Shown here piece by piece: positions 26,327-36,600 of a DNA stretch of 64,000 nucleotides. How positions within the stretch are numbered: the stretch's first letter is position 1; each line of letters opens with the position of its first letter. Below the pieces are notes generated by a model. It saw nothing but the letters and a program-made list of their open reading frames with translations, ran no database searches and was not told the origin of the DNA. The stretch spans positions 1 to 64,000 of the forward strand of contig NZ_JAASQK010000012.1 in the NCBI RefSeq assembly GCF_011762195.1, in the 5' to 3' direction. Both the position numbers and the translations under genes were made by a program. Origin of the DNA: Sphingomonas oligoaromativorans. GTDB lineage: Bacteria; Pseudomonadota; Alphaproteobacteria; Sphingomonadales; Sphingomonadaceae.

Positions 26327-28324
26327 ATGACCGACACGCTCACCAAGACGATCTTCGGGCGGTTGACCTGGGACTCCCTCCCGATCCACGAGCCCATCCT
26401 GGTCGGCACCTTCATCGTCGTTGCCCTGGGAGGGCTGGCGGTTCTGGCGGCGATCACGCGCTATCGCCTCTGGGGCTATCTCTGGAAGGAATGGTTCACC
26501 AGCGTCGATCACAAGCGGATCGGCATCATGTATCTGGTGCTGGGCATCATCATGCTGCTGCGCGGCTTCTCGGATGCGCTGATGATGCGCGGGCAGCAGG
26601 CGGTCGCGTTCGGCTCCGATCAGGGCTTCCTGCCGTCGCACCATTATGACCAGATCTTCACCGCGCACGGGACGATCATGATCTTCTTCGTGGCGATCCC
26701 GCTGGTGGTGGGCATCGTCAATTTCGTCATGCCGTTGCAGATCGGCGCGCGCGACGTCGCCTTCCCGTTCCTCAACAATCTGAGCTTCTGGCTGACGGTG
26801 GCGGGCGCGGTGCTGGTGATGCTGTCGCTGTTCGTCGGCGAGTTCGCGCGCACCGGCTGGCTCGGCTATGCGCCGCTCTCCGAGCTGGCTTACAGCCCGG
26901 ATACGGGCGTCGATTATTATCTATGGTCGTTGCAGATCGCCGGCGTCGGCACCACGCTGTCGGCGATCAACATGGTCGCCACCATCATCAAGATGCGCGC
27001 GCCGGGCATGACGATGATGAAGATGCCGGTGTTCTGCTGGACGGCGCTCTGCTCCAACGCGCTGGCGGTCGCCATCTTCCCCGCGCTCACCGCGGCCTTC
27101 TTCCTGCTGATCCTCGATCGCTACGCCGGCACCCATTTCTTCACCAACCAGCTCGGCGGCGCGCCGATGATGTACTGGAACATGGTGTGGATCTGGGGCC
27201 ACCCGGAGGTCTACGTCCTCGTCCTGCCCGCGTTCGGCATCTTCTCCGAGATCACCTCGACCTTCACGGGCAAGCGCCTGTTCGGCTATTCCTCGATGGT
27301 CTACGCGACGGTGGTCATCACCATCCTGTCCTATCTGGTCTGGCTGCACCATTTCTTCACCATGGGCGCCGGGCCGAGCGTGAACAGCTTCTTCGGCATC
27401 GCCACCATGGTGATCTCGATCCCCACGGGCGCGAAGATCTTCAACTGGCTGTTCACCATGTACCGGGGCGACATCCGCTTCGAGCTGCCGATGATGTGGG
27501 TGGTGGCCTTCATGCTCACCTTCGTGATCGGCGGCATGACCGGCGTGCTGCTCGCCATCCCGCCGGCCGACTTCGTGCTGCACAACTCGCTGTTCCTCGT
27601 CGCGCATTTCCACAACGTCATCATCGGCGGCGTGGTGTTCGGCCTGTTCGCGGGGATGGTCTACTGGTTCCCCAAGGCGTTCGGCTTCAAGCTCGATCCC
27701 TTCTGGGGCCATGTCGCCTTCTGGGGCTGGACGGTCGGCTTCTGGATCGCCTGGGCGCCGATCTACATCGTCGGCCTGATGGGCACGACGCGGCGCGTCC
27801 ATCATTTCGACGACCTGTCGCTCCAGCCCTATTTCATCGTCGCGGCGATCGGCGCGGTGGTGATCCTGATCGGCATCCTCGGCTTCGTGATGAGCATCAT
27901 CATGGGCTTCGTGAAGCGCGACCAGCTCCGCGACACGACGGGCGATCCGTGGGAGGGGCGCACGCTCGAATGGTCGACCACGTCGCCGCCGCCGGCCTAT
28001 AATTTCGCGCTGACGCCGGTCATCCACAATCTCGATGCGTGGTACGACATGAAGACGCACGGCTATCAGCGGCCGGCGGAGGGCTTCCGCCCGATCCACA
28101 TGCCGCGCAACACCGGCGCGGGCGTGATCCTGTCGGGGCTCGCCTTCACGCTCGGCTTCGGCATGATCTGGTACATGTGGTGGCTGGCGGCGCTCAGCTT
28201 CGTGGGCCTGTTCGTGGTCGCCATCGGCCACACGTTCAACTTCAACCGGGACTATTTCATCCCCGCGGACGAGGTGACCCGGACGGAGAGCCAGCGACCG
28301 CAACCGCTGGAGGCGAGGGCCTGA
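26327..28324 (+). CDS. cyoB: Cytochrome bo3 ubiquinol oxidase subunit I
   Basis: The 665-residue catalytic subunit has all heme-copper ligand motifs: [11 protein letters not shown] (low-spin heme His), [17 protein letters not shown] (CuB His and the cross-linked Tyr), LHHFFTMG (two CuB His) and [10 protein letters not shown] (high-spin and low-spin heme His). [15 protein letters not shown] near residue 60 is typical of the family. About 15 membrane helices. It reduces oxygen to water with proton pumping in the inner membrane. It lies 21 bases after cyoA and one base before cyoC. Confidence 0.97.
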   Translation: MTDTLTKTIFGRLTWDSLPIHEPILVGTFIVVALGGLAVLAAITRYRLWGYLWKEWFTSVDHKRIGIMYLVLGIIMLLRGFSDALMMRGQQAVAFGSDQGFLPSHHYDQIFTAHGTIMIFFVAIPLVVGIVNFVMPLQIGARDVAFPFLNNLSFWLTVAGAVLVMLSLFVGEFARTGWLGYAPLSELAYSPDTGVDYYLWSLQIAGVGTTLSAINMVATIIKMRAPGMTMMKMPVFCWTALCSNALAVAIFPALTAAFFLLILDRYAGTHFFTNQLGGAPMMYWNMVWIWGHPEVYVLVLPAFGIFSEITSTFTGKRLFGYSSMVYATVVITILSYLVWLHHFFTMGAGPSVNSFFGIATMVISIPTGAKIFNWLFTMYRGDIRFELPMMWVVAFMLTFVIGGMTGVLLAIPPADFVLHNSLFLVAHFHNVIIGGVVFGLFAGMVYWFPKAFGFKLDPFWGHVAFWGWTVGFWIAWAPIYIVGLMGTTRRVHHFDDLSLQPYFIVAAIGAVVILIGILGFVMSIIMGFVKRDQLRDTTGDPWEGRTLEWSTTSPPPAYNFALTPVIHNLDAWYDMKTHGYQRPAEGFRPIHMPRNTGAGVILSGLAFTLGFGMIWYMWWLAALSFVGLFVVAIGHTFNFNRDYFIPADEVTRTESQRPQPLEARA

Positions 28325-28325
28325 C

Positions 28326-28961
28326 ATGACCGATCGCGCTTTGGAACCCGGCGAGAACGGCGCCATCACCTGGCATCAGGTGGAGGAGGAGCATCACGAT
28401 CATGGCGGCGGCGCCACGATCCTGGGCTTCTGGATCTACCTGATGAGCGACGCGCTCATCTTCACCTCGCTGTTCGCGATGTTCGGCGTAGTGAGCGGCA
28501 ACTATGCCGGCGGGCCGACCTCGCGCGAGGTCTTCGAGCTGCCGCTGGTCGCGCTCAACACCGGCTTCCTGCTCGCCTCCTCGATCACCTTCGGGCAGGC
28601 GATCCCCCATATCGAGGCGGGGCGCGTCGGCCCGACGCGCTTCTGGCTGGCGGTGACGGGTCTGCTCGGCGCGGCGTTCATCGCGGTCGAGCTTTCGGAG
28701 TTCGCCGGCCTCGTCGCTGAAGGCGCCGGCCCGCAGCGCAGCGCCTTCCTCTCGGCCTTCTTCACGCTCGTCGGCACGCATGGCGCGCACGTCACCTGCG
28801 GCCTGATCTGGCTCGTCACCATGCTGGTGCAGATCGGCCAGCGCGGGCTGACGACGGACACCAAGCGGCGGCTGATGTGCCTGTCGATGTTCTGGCACTT
28901 CCTCGACATCATCTGGATCGGCGTGTTCACCTTCGTCTATCTCTATGGAGTGATCCGTTGA
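28326..28961 (+). CDS. cyoC: Cytochrome bo3 ubiquinol oxidase subunit III
   Basis: The 211-residue protein has five membrane helices and the subunit III marks GFWIYLMSDALIFTSLFAMF, LNTGFLLASSITFGQA and FFTLVGTHGAHVTCGLIWL, with a C-terminal FWHFLDIIWIGVFTFVYLYG. The N-terminal hydrophilic stretch EEEHHDHGGG is His-rich. It stabilises the oxidase complex. The start is one base after cyoB, and its stop overlaps the cyoD TTG start. Confidence 0.96.
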   Translation: MTDRALEPGENGAITWHQVEEEHHDHGGGATILGFWIYLMSDALIFTSLFAMFGVVSGNYAGGPTSREVFELPLVALNTGFLLASSITFGQAIPHIEAGRVGPTRFWLAVTGLLGAAFIAVELSEFAGLVAEGAGPQRSAFLSAFFTLVGTHGAHVTCGLIWLVTMLVQIGQRGLTTDTKRRLMCLSMFWHFLDIIWIGVFTFVYLYGVIR

Positions 28962-29326
28962 GCACTTCCCCCACCGAAACCCATCACGCCCATGGCGACA
29001 CGCATGGGCATGGCAGCCCGCGCGGTTACCGGATCGGGGCGGGGCTCGCGATCCTGCTGACGATCCTGCCCTTCTGGCTGGTGATGGCGCGGCCGCTGTC
29101 CAGCCCGGGGTTGACCGCCGCGCTCATCTTCGCGCTTGCCCTCCTCCAGATCGTTGTCCATGTGACCTGCTTCCTGCATCTGGACACCCGATCCGAGGGC
29201 GGATGGACGCTGCTGTCCTTCCTGTTCACGACGGTGATCGTGGTGCTCACCATCGGGGGCTCGGTGTGGGTCATGTTCCATCTCAACGCCAACATGATGC
29301 CGATGCCGAACGGCCCGATGCACTGA
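28958..29326 (+). CDS. cyoD: Cytochrome bo3 ubiquinol oxidase subunit IV
   Basis: The 122-residue protein starts at TTG 28958, overlapping the cyoC stop (TTGA) after a GGAGTGA site; no ATG is available at the family N-terminus. It contains three membrane helices (GLAILLTILPFWLVMA, ALIFALALLQIVVHVTCFLH, LLSFLFTTVIVVLTIGGSVW) as in CyoD/prokaryotic COX4. The N-terminus THHAHGDTHGHGSP is His-rich. It assists assembly of CyoB. Confidence 0.93.
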   Translation: MSTSPTETHHAHGDTHGHGSPRGYRIGAGLAILLTILPFWLVMARPLSSPGLTAALIFALALLQIVVHVTCFLHLDTRSEGGWTLLSFLFTTVIVVLTIGGSVWVMFHLNANMMPMPNGPMH

Positions 29327-29343
29327 TCGTTCGGGAAGAGAAT

Positions 29344-30066
29344 ATGGACGACGACGCTCCTCCCAGCCGGGGCAAGCGCTTTTTCCTGGCCGGCTTCGCG
29401 ATGCTCTGCGTCGCGCTGTTCGGGGCGTTGTGCATCTGGCAGATCGAGCGGCGCGCGTGGAAGCTGGCGCTGATCGACGCGGTCGACAAGCGCGTCCATG
29501 CCGTCGCGACGCCGGCTCCGGGGCCGGCGGACTGGCCGGGCGTCACCGCGGCGCGCGACCAGTATCGGCATGTGGCGATCGAGGGGCGGCTGCTCAACGA
29601 CCGGGAGACGCTGGTGCAGGCGCTCACCGAGCAGGGGCTCGGCTATTGGGTGCTGACGCCGTTGCAGACGCCGGCGGGATACACCGTCCTCATCAACCGG
29701 GGCTATGTGCCCGAGAAGCTGGCCGATCCCCGATCGCGCGCCAGCGGCGAGCCTGCCGGCCCGGTGCGGATCACCGGGCTGCTCCGCATCACGGAGCCCA
29801 AGGGACGCATCTTCGAGCCGAACGAGCCGGCGCAGGGGCGCTGGTTCTCGCGCGATGTCGGCGCGATCGCGAAGGCGCGGGGGCTCGGCGCCACGGCGCC
29901 CTATTTCATCGATGCGGATGCGACGCCGAACCCCGGCGGATGGCCGCTGGGCGGGCTGACGGTGATCTCCTTCCCCAACAACCACCTCGTCTATGCGATC
30001 ACCTGGTTCTGCCTGGCGCTGCTCTCGGCCTATGGCGCGGTGCTGTTCTGGCGGGAGAAGCCGTAG
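29344..30066 (+). CDS. SURF1-family oxidase assembly protein
   Basis: The 240-residue protein has SURF1 topology: an N-terminal helix (FFLAGFAMLCVALFGALCIW with QIERRAWK), a periplasmic domain with YWVLTPLQTPAGYTVLINRG and ITGLLRITEPKGRIFEPNEP, and a C-terminal helix (NNHLVYAITWFCLALLSAYG). SURF1 proteins help insert heme into oxidase subunit I. The ATG follows a GGGAAGAG site 17 bases after cyoD. A SURF1 paralogue dedicated to the quinol oxidase is known from Paracoccus; this gene fits that role. No cyoE follows. Confidence 0.92.
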   Translation: MDDDAPPSRGKRFFLAGFAMLCVALFGALCIWQIERRAWKLALIDAVDKRVHAVATPAPGPADWPGVTAARDQYRHVAIEGRLLNDRETLVQALTEQGLGYWVLTPLQTPAGYTVLINRGYVPEKLADPRSRASGEPAGPVRITGLLRITEPKGRIFEPNEPAQGRWFSRDVGAIAKARGLGATAPYFIDADATPNPGGWPLGGLTVISFPNNHLVYAITWFCLALLSAYGAVLFWREKP

Positions 30067-30103
30067 CGGTTTCACCCGCGCTCGGGGCGGGGTGCTGCCC
30101 CGG

Positions 30104-30120
30104 CCCGGCGCATCGCCGGG
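30104..30120. terminator. Hairpin between surf1 and the halogenase gene
   Basis: CCCGGCG-CAT-CGCCGGG is a perfect 7-base stem in the 98-base gap between convergent genes. No T run is present on either strand, so termination efficiency is uncertain. Confidence 0.35.
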
Positions 30121-30164
30121 GCCAAGCGGTCAAGCCGCTGGCGAACCCCCGCTGAGGGGCGCCG

Positions 30165-31649
30165 TCAGGCCGCCGGGCAATATTGGTCGAGGAAATCCTG
30201 ATGGCGGGGCAGGTTCGCCACCGCCCGCGCGATATTGCCCTTGAGGCTGGTGAGCGCCTCGCGCAGCTCCTCGGGCGGCAGCAGGCGGCCCATCTGGTGG
30301 TGCCCCTTCGGCCGCACGCGCTGGCCGAGCATCACCTGAAGCCAGCTATCGACGCGGAACAGATCGTCCGCATCCTGCACGAGATGCCCGTCCTCGCGGA
30401 ACAGCGCGACGCGTTCGGCCAGCGTCTCGGGCACATCCATGGTGCGGCAATAGTTCCAGAAGGGCGAGTCATCGCGCTCGGTCTGGTGGTAATGCAGGAT
30501 CACGAAGTCGCGCACCCGCTCCAGCTCGGCGCGGGACTGCTGGTTGTAGCGGCGGACCAGCGCCGGGTTCATCCCGTTGAACGGGAAATTCTGCACCAGA
30601 TGCGTCGCGCCCAGCATGATGAGGTGGATGCTGGTCGATTCCAGCGGCTCGACGAAGCCCGAGGCGAGGCCGAGCGCGATGCAGTTCTTCTCCCACACCG
30701 TGTTGCGCGCGCCGGCGCGATAGCGGATCAGGCGCGGCTCGGCGATCGGCTCGCCATCCAGATTGGCGAGGAAGCGGGCGCGCGCCTCCTCGTCCGACAT
30801 ATGCTCGCTGCAATAGACGAAGCCGTTGCCCATCCGGTGCTGGAGCGGGATGCGCCATTGCCAGCCGGCCTCGTGCGCGCTCGCCAGCGTATAGGGGGAG
30901 GCGGGCTTGGTGGAGGGCGTCTGCGCCGCGATGGCGCTGTCGGTCGGCAGCCAGTGGCGCCAGTCCTCGAAGCCGGCCTTCAGCGTCTGCTCGATCAGCA
31001 GGCCGCGGAAGCCGGTGCAGTCGATGAACAGATCGCCTTCAAGCACCCGGCCGTCGCTGAGCAGCAGGCTCTCGATATAGCCCGTCTCGCTGTTCTGGCG
31101 GACCTCGGCGATCCGGCCCTCGACGCGCTTGGCCCCGTGCGCCTCGCTGAAGGCGCGCAGGAAACCGGCGTAGAGCCCGGCGTCGAGATGATAGGCGTAG
31201 TTGATGTTGGCCTTGTCGGAGGTGGCGAAACGCTCCTGCTTGATCGCCTGAAGCTCGAAGCAATAATCGCCGATGTCGCCGCCGAAGCCCTGCGCCGCCG
31301 CCTGCATCCACAGATGCTGGAAGCCGCCCATCCACGTCGAATGGCCGACCTGCCCGAAGGAGTGGATGTAACGATCGCCGATGCCGCCCCAGTTCTCGAA
31401 GGTGACGCCGAGCTTGAAGCTCGCCTTGGCGGCGCGCATGAAGCCGCGCTCGTCGAGGCCGAGCAGGCGGTGGAAGGTGCGCGCCGTGGGGATGGTGGAT
31501 TCGCCCACGCCGACGGTGCCGATCTCGTCGGATTCGACCAGCGTGATGTCGAGGAGCGGCCCCAGATGGCGGGAGAGGGCCGCCGCCGCGATCCAGCCGG
31601 CGGTTCCGCCCCCTGCAATCACCACTCGCTTCACGGTCTGCGTGCTCAC
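30165..31649 (-). CDS. FAD-dependent tryptophan-halogenase-family protein
   Basis: From GTG 31649 (GGAG site six bases upstream) the 494-residue protein has the flavin-dependent halogenase signatures: FAD-binding GGGTAGW (13-19), the catalytic-lysine segment AKASFKLGVTFENW with Lys78 aligned to Lys79 of PrnA, the WxWxIP motif as WQWRIPL, and SGFVEPLESTSIHL, which supplies the conserved Glu. All key residues are present. Relatives in sphingomonads and xanthomonads halogenate free indoles in vitro; natural substrates are unknown. It is the last gene of the TonB receptor, SapC, cupin, halogenase group, a grouping I recall from carbohydrate-use loci. Confidence 0.92.
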   Translation of the reverse strand: MSTQTVKRVVIAGGGTAGWIAAAALSRHLGPLLDITLVESDEIGTVGVGESTIPTARTFHRLLGLDERGFMRAAKASFKLGVTFENWGGIGDRYIHSFGQVGHSTWMGGFQHLWMQAAAQGFGGDIGDYCFELQAIKQERFATSDKANINYAYHLDAGLYAGFLRAFSEAHGAKRVEGRIAEVRQNSETGYIESLLLSDGRVLEGDLFIDCTGFRGLLIEQTLKAGFEDWRHWLPTDSAIAAQTPSTKPASPYTLASAHEAGWQWRIPLQHRMGNGFVYCSEHMSDEEARARFLANLDGEPIAEPRLIRYRAGARNTVWEKNCIALGLASGFVEPLESTSIHLIMLGATHLVQNFPFNGMNPALVRRYNQQSRAELERVRDFVILHYHQTERDDSPFWNYCRTMDVPETLAERVALFREDGHLVQDADDLFRVDSWLQVMLGQRVRPKGHHQMGRLLPPEELREALTSLKGNIARAVANLPRHQDFLDQYCPAA

Positions 31650-31669
31650 AATAGGCTCCGGGTTCAGGG

Positions 31670-32695
31670 TTATCGGTTGAGGCGGTTGAGGAGGAGGGCG
31701 CGCAGCCGCCGCGCCTTCATCTCGTCCATCGGGCCGAGCGGGCCTCGGGCGTGTTCGGGGAGATGCTCGGCGGCATGGCCGGCGGGGCCGAAGATGTAAT
31801 AGTCGAACAGCTCGCGCCACGCCCGCTTCTCGCTCATCGGCCGGTCGCGGAGGCTGAGCAGGCCGTGGAGCAGCGTGTTCTGCGGCGTGTCCATGAAACG
31901 CGGCGCGCCGGTCCACCAATAGTTTATCATCGCGTTGAAGCCGTCGAGCGCATCGACCTGATGCCACCAGAGCGCGGGGTAGAAGAGCACGTCGCCCGGC
32001 TCCATCTCGACGACCCGCGCGGCGGCGAGGGCCTGCGCGAAGCGGGGGTAGCGCGCGAGGTCCGGCGCGTGGAGGTCGACCATGCTGACCACCTGCCCGC
32101 CGGGCGTGGGCTCCAGCGGGCCGGGATAGAGATTGTGGACCTGTTCGGGCGGGAACAGCGTGAACCGCCGCCGGCCGACCATGCAGCAGGCGATGTTGTT
32201 CGACATGTCGTAATGGGTGGCCGCCGTGGTGCGGTTGCCGATCCAGATGCTGACCAGCGGCGGGCTCACCCCGAAGGCCGTATCGTCGAGCGGAAGGCCG
32301 TTCTCGCCGCGAAGGCCGGGCAGATAGCCGTCCAGATCGGTCGAGCCGACATAGAAGGCGGGCGCCTGCGGGTCGTCCAGATGCTCCCGGATGCGATCGA
32401 GGAAGCCATCCAGCGCGACGCTCTCGGCCCGGAAATTCATGGCCGTCACATCGTCGTTGTAGAAGAAGCGCCCCTTGATCGCGGGGTCGCCCGTATAGCC
32501 CGCGACCGGCCGCCCCCGATAGAAGCGCTTGAGATAGGCCATCGCCGCATCCGGCCCCTCGCGTCCGGCGCGGACCAGCGGCCAGTCGCCGGCGAGGCCC
32601 TTGAACAGCACCGGCTGCTGGCCCTCCAGCAGCCGGGCGAGGTCGGGTTCGGCCCGGCTCGTCACGGTCTCGACGGGGGGCGCGGCATCCAGCAT
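31670..32695 (-). CDS. Cupin-like (JmjC/cupin_8) 2-oxoglutarate-oxygenase-fold protein
   Basis: The 341-residue protein has the JmjC/cupin_8 layout. QPVLFKGLAGDWPLV near residue 27 is the family opening. The iron ligands are visible as HYD in TTAATHYDMSNNIACCMVG and the distal His in MEPGDVLFYPALWWHQV. RRRFTLFPPEQVHNLYPGP is typical of the fold. Members are Fe(II)/2-oxoglutarate hydroxylases, and this one lies between SapC (4-base gap) and the halogenase (20-base gap), implying a joint modification of one ligand. Substrate unknown. Confidence 0.88.
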   Translation of the reverse strand: MLDAAPPVETVTSRAEPDLARLLEGQQPVLFKGLAGDWPLVRAGREGPDAAMAYLKRFYRGRPVAGYTGDPAIKGRFFYNDDVTAMNFRAESVALDGFLDRIREHLDDPQAPAFYVGSTDLDGYLPGLRGENGLPLDDTAFGVSPPLVSIWIGNRTTAATHYDMSNNIACCMVGRRRFTLFPPEQVHNLYPGPLEPTPGGQVVSMVDLHAPDLARYPRFAQALAAARVVEMEPGDVLFYPALWWHQVDALDGFNAMINYWWTGAPRFMDTPQNTLLHGLLSLRDRPMSEKRAWRELFDYYIFGPAGHAAEHLPEHARGPLGPMDEMKARRLRALLLNRLNR

Positions 32696-32699
32696 GGGA

Positions 32700-33452
32700 T
32701 CAGGCCAGTTCCGGGGCCTTCGCCGCCTGCGCGGCCTCGCGCTTGCGGTTCTTCATGTCGATCAGCCGGCTGATATTGCCCCTCGACTGGACGACGTTGA
32801 ACGCCGCCCGCAGGAAGCCCGCGCGATGCAGCTTCTCCAGCGCCGCGCCGTCGAGCTGCTGGAGCTTCTCGGCGCTGACCGTGTGATAATCGGTGAGGTC
32901 GTAGCGCGTCGTCTCGTCGAGCGAGATTTGCAGGCGCACCGGCTCGATCAGCTCATGCTCGGCGAAGGCGTCGTACATCGCCTGGCCAACCTCCAGCCCG
33001 TCATGGATGACGCGCAGGATGCGGATCTCATGATCGAGATAGGGGGCATTGCCACCCTGGGCCAGGAACAGCGGCTGGCTGCCTTCCTTCTCGCCGCGAT
33101 GGATGCGCGGATGGTCGAGATCGACATGGATCATCGGCTCGCGGCGGCCGTCGCGCTCCTGAAAGCCGATTAGGAAGGGACCACGCTGGTGGATCGCGGG
33201 GACGTAGCGGCCGGTCCAGCCATTCTGTTCGAGATAGAGATTCTCGTCGCGATCGAGGCCGAGCAGCACCACCGCCTGCGTGCGGCCATCTTCCGTCTGC
33301 TGAAGCAGGATGGGATATTCCCGCTGCGCATCCTCAAATTCGGTCGGCAGGATCAGCGTCTGGTTGACGGCGTCGCCGAACGCGGCGGAATGGCCGAGCA
33401 TGACCCGGAGGTCATGATGCTCGACATTGTTCAGAAGCACTATGTTCGTCAT
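32700..33452 (-). CDS. SapC-family protein
   Basis: The 250-residue soluble protein starts MTNIVLLNNVEHHDLRVM and shows the SapC family marks QTLILPTEFEDAQREYPILL, ALLGLDRDENLYLEQNGW-like VVLLGLDRDENLYL, GRYVPAIHQRGPFLIGFQ and GLFL-type FLAQGGNAPYLDH. Its biochemical function is not known; members are often next to TonB receptors and tryptophan halogenases. ATG 33452 is used because the family N-terminus begins there. No signal peptide is visible, so it is probably cytoplasmic. Confidence 0.88.
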   Translation of the reverse strand: MTNIVLLNNVEHHDLRVMLGHSAAFGDAVNQTLILPTEFEDAQREYPILLQQTEDGRTQAVVLLGLDRDENLYLEQNGWTGRYVPAIHQRGPFLIGFQERDGRREPMIHVDLDHPRIHRGEKEGSQPLFLAQGGNAPYLDHEIRILRVIHDGLEVGQAMYDAFAEHELIEPVRLQISLDETTRYDLTDYHTVSAEKLQQLDGAALEKLHRAGFLRAAFNVVQSRGNISRLIDMKNRKREAAQAAKAPELA

Positions 33453-33584
33453 GCGAAAATCCCGAGAGCTTTTGTCGCTGGCCCGTTGGCGACGGCGCTT
33501 TCCGCAGGGGCAAGCCGCCATCCCGATCGGGCGGGACCGCATCAGCATGGAACCAACACAGGTTCCGTTCAACCCGGTACGAAA

Positions 33585-33612
33585 GAGGCCGCCACCCGCA
33601 GGCAGCGGCCTC
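33585..33612 (-). terminator. Terminator after the TonB receptor gene
   Basis: GAGGCCGC (33585-33592) pairs with GCGGCCTC (33605-33612); on the minus strand TTTC follows. It lies 26 bases past the TonB receptor stop, and read-through may supply the SapC-cupin-halogenase genes. Confidence 0.55.
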
Positions 33613-33638
33613 CCTTCGTCCGTATGTCCGTTCAGGCT

Positions 33639-36600
33639 TTAGAACTTGTAGCGCGCCCCGAAGAGGAAGCGGCGCTGCAATTCCTGCGCGAACCACACAT
33701 TGCTCACCGAGCGGCCATAGGTACGCAGGCTCTCGTTGGTGAGGTTGATGGCTTCGATCGACACGCCGATACGCGGCGTGATGTCGTAGCTGATGTTCGC
33801 ATCGAGCTGACCGTAAGCCTTGGTGTTGACCGGGTTACGATAGCTGTCGCGGTTCAGCGACGACAGGAACTTGTCACGCCAGTTGTACGACAGGCGGGCG
33901 GAGATGCCGTTCTTGTCGTAGATCAGCGTGGCGTTGGCGGAGTTGCTGAGGCCGGTCAGCGCGAACTGATCGACGTTCGGATCGCCGCCATTGTCGAAGC
34001 CCACGTCGCCATGGACGTAGGTGAAGCTCGCCGCGACGCCAATGCCCGTATTCCCGAAGAAATGCTGGCCCTGAAGTTCGAAGCCCCAGATCTGCGCATC
34101 CCGGTTGTTGATCGGCTTGGAGATGGAGAACTGGTAATCCGGGTCGTCCGCATTGCCGTTGAGATCAACCGCTGTCAGGACTTGGCTGACAAAGTCCTGA
34201 TCGACGGTGTGCGTCGCCGGGTTGTAGTGCGCACCGAACTCGGTTGCCGCCGCGGCCGCGCCATCCCGCTGGATGAGGGCCGTGTAGGTGAACAGGTTCA
34301 CGTCGGTGATGTCGGCGCCCAGAGCCTGGAGCGCCGCCTTCGCTGCACCCGAACGCGTGCCCGGAGCCCCCGAAGTGGGATCCTTCAGGCCGAACAGCGG
34401 TCCGGTCGTCTCGCCCGTGCCCAGGAAGTTATGCACGCGCTTGTCGAAGAAGCCGACCGAGATGTAGCTGTCGCGCTTGTAATACCACTCGAACGACACG
34501 TCGAAGTTGTCCGAGATCAGCGGCGCCAGGTTGGTGTTGCCGGTGGTCGCGGTCGGAACGCCGCCGATCGCCGTCGGACGCGGCGGGCCGGACACGGCGG
34601 TCGACGCGAACAGGCTGTCGTAGTTCGGACGCGCGATCGTGCGGCTCGCCGAGAAGCGGGCGATCAGGTTCGGCTTCAGGTTGAGCGAGAAGTCGAACGC
34701 CGGCAGCAGATTGTCGTAATGGCCCGTGTTGCGCAGCACCGTCGGCGTATTTGAGACGCTCACCGTGAAGTCGTTGTCCGATACCCAGGTGATGGCGGTC
34801 GGCACGGCCTCGAGCGAGGTCGCCTGCTCCTCGGTGTGCTCGTAACGGGCACCCGCGACGAGGTTGGCATCCATGCCGGCGAGCTGGCCCTTCCAGGTGA
34901 CCTGCCCGTAAGCGGCCCAGATCTTCTCGCGGACAGTGTTGTTCTCGTTGTTGGTGACAGTGATCTGGTGGGGCTGTGCGGCGTTCGGATTTGCGGCGAG
35001 CGCCGCGGCATCCTGCGCCAGATAACCACCGGACAGATCGTTGTAGAGCGTGAGCGGGTCACCACGGAAGGTGATCAGGTTCGCGCCCGACGCGCGCGGG
35101 TCATAAGAGTTGAACTTGCAGAGCAGGCAGAAGTCATGAAGCGTGCCGGGCGACATCGCCTCGACGTCGCCAGGGTGATCGACCGACCAGTTGCCGAGAG
35201 TCTGCTGCGTGGCGAGCAGGCGCTCGTTAGTCTTGGTGTCGCGATACAGGCCGCCGAAGTCGAAGCGGCTGCCACCGCCCAGATCCCAGCCACCGTCGGC
35301 GCGGATTTCCTTGACAGTCTGACGCTGGCTGGTCGTGAAGGTACGGCCGATCGACGAGCCGACATCGCCCACGTCGAGCACACCGTTGCCATTGCCCGTC
35401 TTGCCCGGAACATTGTCGACGACGGTGATGTCCTGCACGGGGATGCCGCCGCTGTAATCAACCGAGTGCGCAGCGATCACGTTGGCGCCGAGGCCGACGA
35501 GGGTCGAGCTGGTGCCGTTCTTGTTGTCCGGCAGAACCGAGGACTTGCCGTAATGGCCGTCGACCGAGAAGGTGAAGCGATCGGTCACGTCCCACTTCGC
35601 GTTCAGGCCGTAATCCTGAAGCGTGTTCTTCTGGGCGCGGGCCTGCTGCTCGAAGTCCTCGTCCTTCACGCCCGCGATGGTTTCATGCAGGTAGGTGGTG
35701 GTCGCGACGGTCGGGTTGTTGTCGAAGGTGACTTCGTCGAACGGACGGTTGAACCAGTTCGATTCGTCCGAACGGATTTCCTTCTGCTTGGTCTGGACGT
35801 AGAGGGCGTCGGCCGTCAGCGTCAGCGTGTCGACCGGCTTCCACTGCACGACGCCGCGCGTGTTGAAGCGCTCATACTTGTCGTCGGAGAAGTGGTAGCG
35901 GCTGTCGTTCGGGACCGAGACCAGTTCGTTCGGGTTCGACGGCAGATTGTTGATCTTGGTCTGCGCGTTCACGAAGCCGTTGGCCGGATCGAGGAAATCC
36001 GAAAGAGTACGGATGTTCCAGTCGTTCGACGTGGCGGCGACGGTCGAGAAATGGCGCTGCGAATAGTTGCCGAACAGCGAGACGCCGAAGGTCTGATCCG
36101 GGTTGCTCCAGTTCAGAACGCCGGTGAGGTCGGGCGTGACCTTCGATCCGCAATGGACGCAGTCGTCGGCGCTGGTGTCCCAATCGGCCTTGGCGCCGAT
36201 CGAGCCGTTGAAGCCCGGATCCTTGGAATCGAGAGGCGAGCGGGTGACGACGTTGATCGTAGCACCGATGCCGCCCGAGGGAACCGCCGCGCGGCCGGTC
36301 TTGTAGACTTCGAGCGTCTTCACGCCTTCGGTCGCGATGTTCGAGAAGTCGAACGAGCGGGTGACGCCGCGCGAGCCGTCGCCGCTTTCGTCGCCGCCGA
36401 CCGTCTGGTCGTAGGAGGACGCCAGCGTGCGGCCGTTCAGGGTCACGAGGTTGTAGCTCGGGCCGAAGCCGCGAACCGTGACCTGCGCGCCTTCGCCGTT
36501 GACGCGATCGATCGACACGCCGGGAATGCGCTGGAGCGATTCCGCGAGGTTCGTATCCGGGAACTTGCCGATATCCTCGGCCGAAATCGCGTCGACGATG

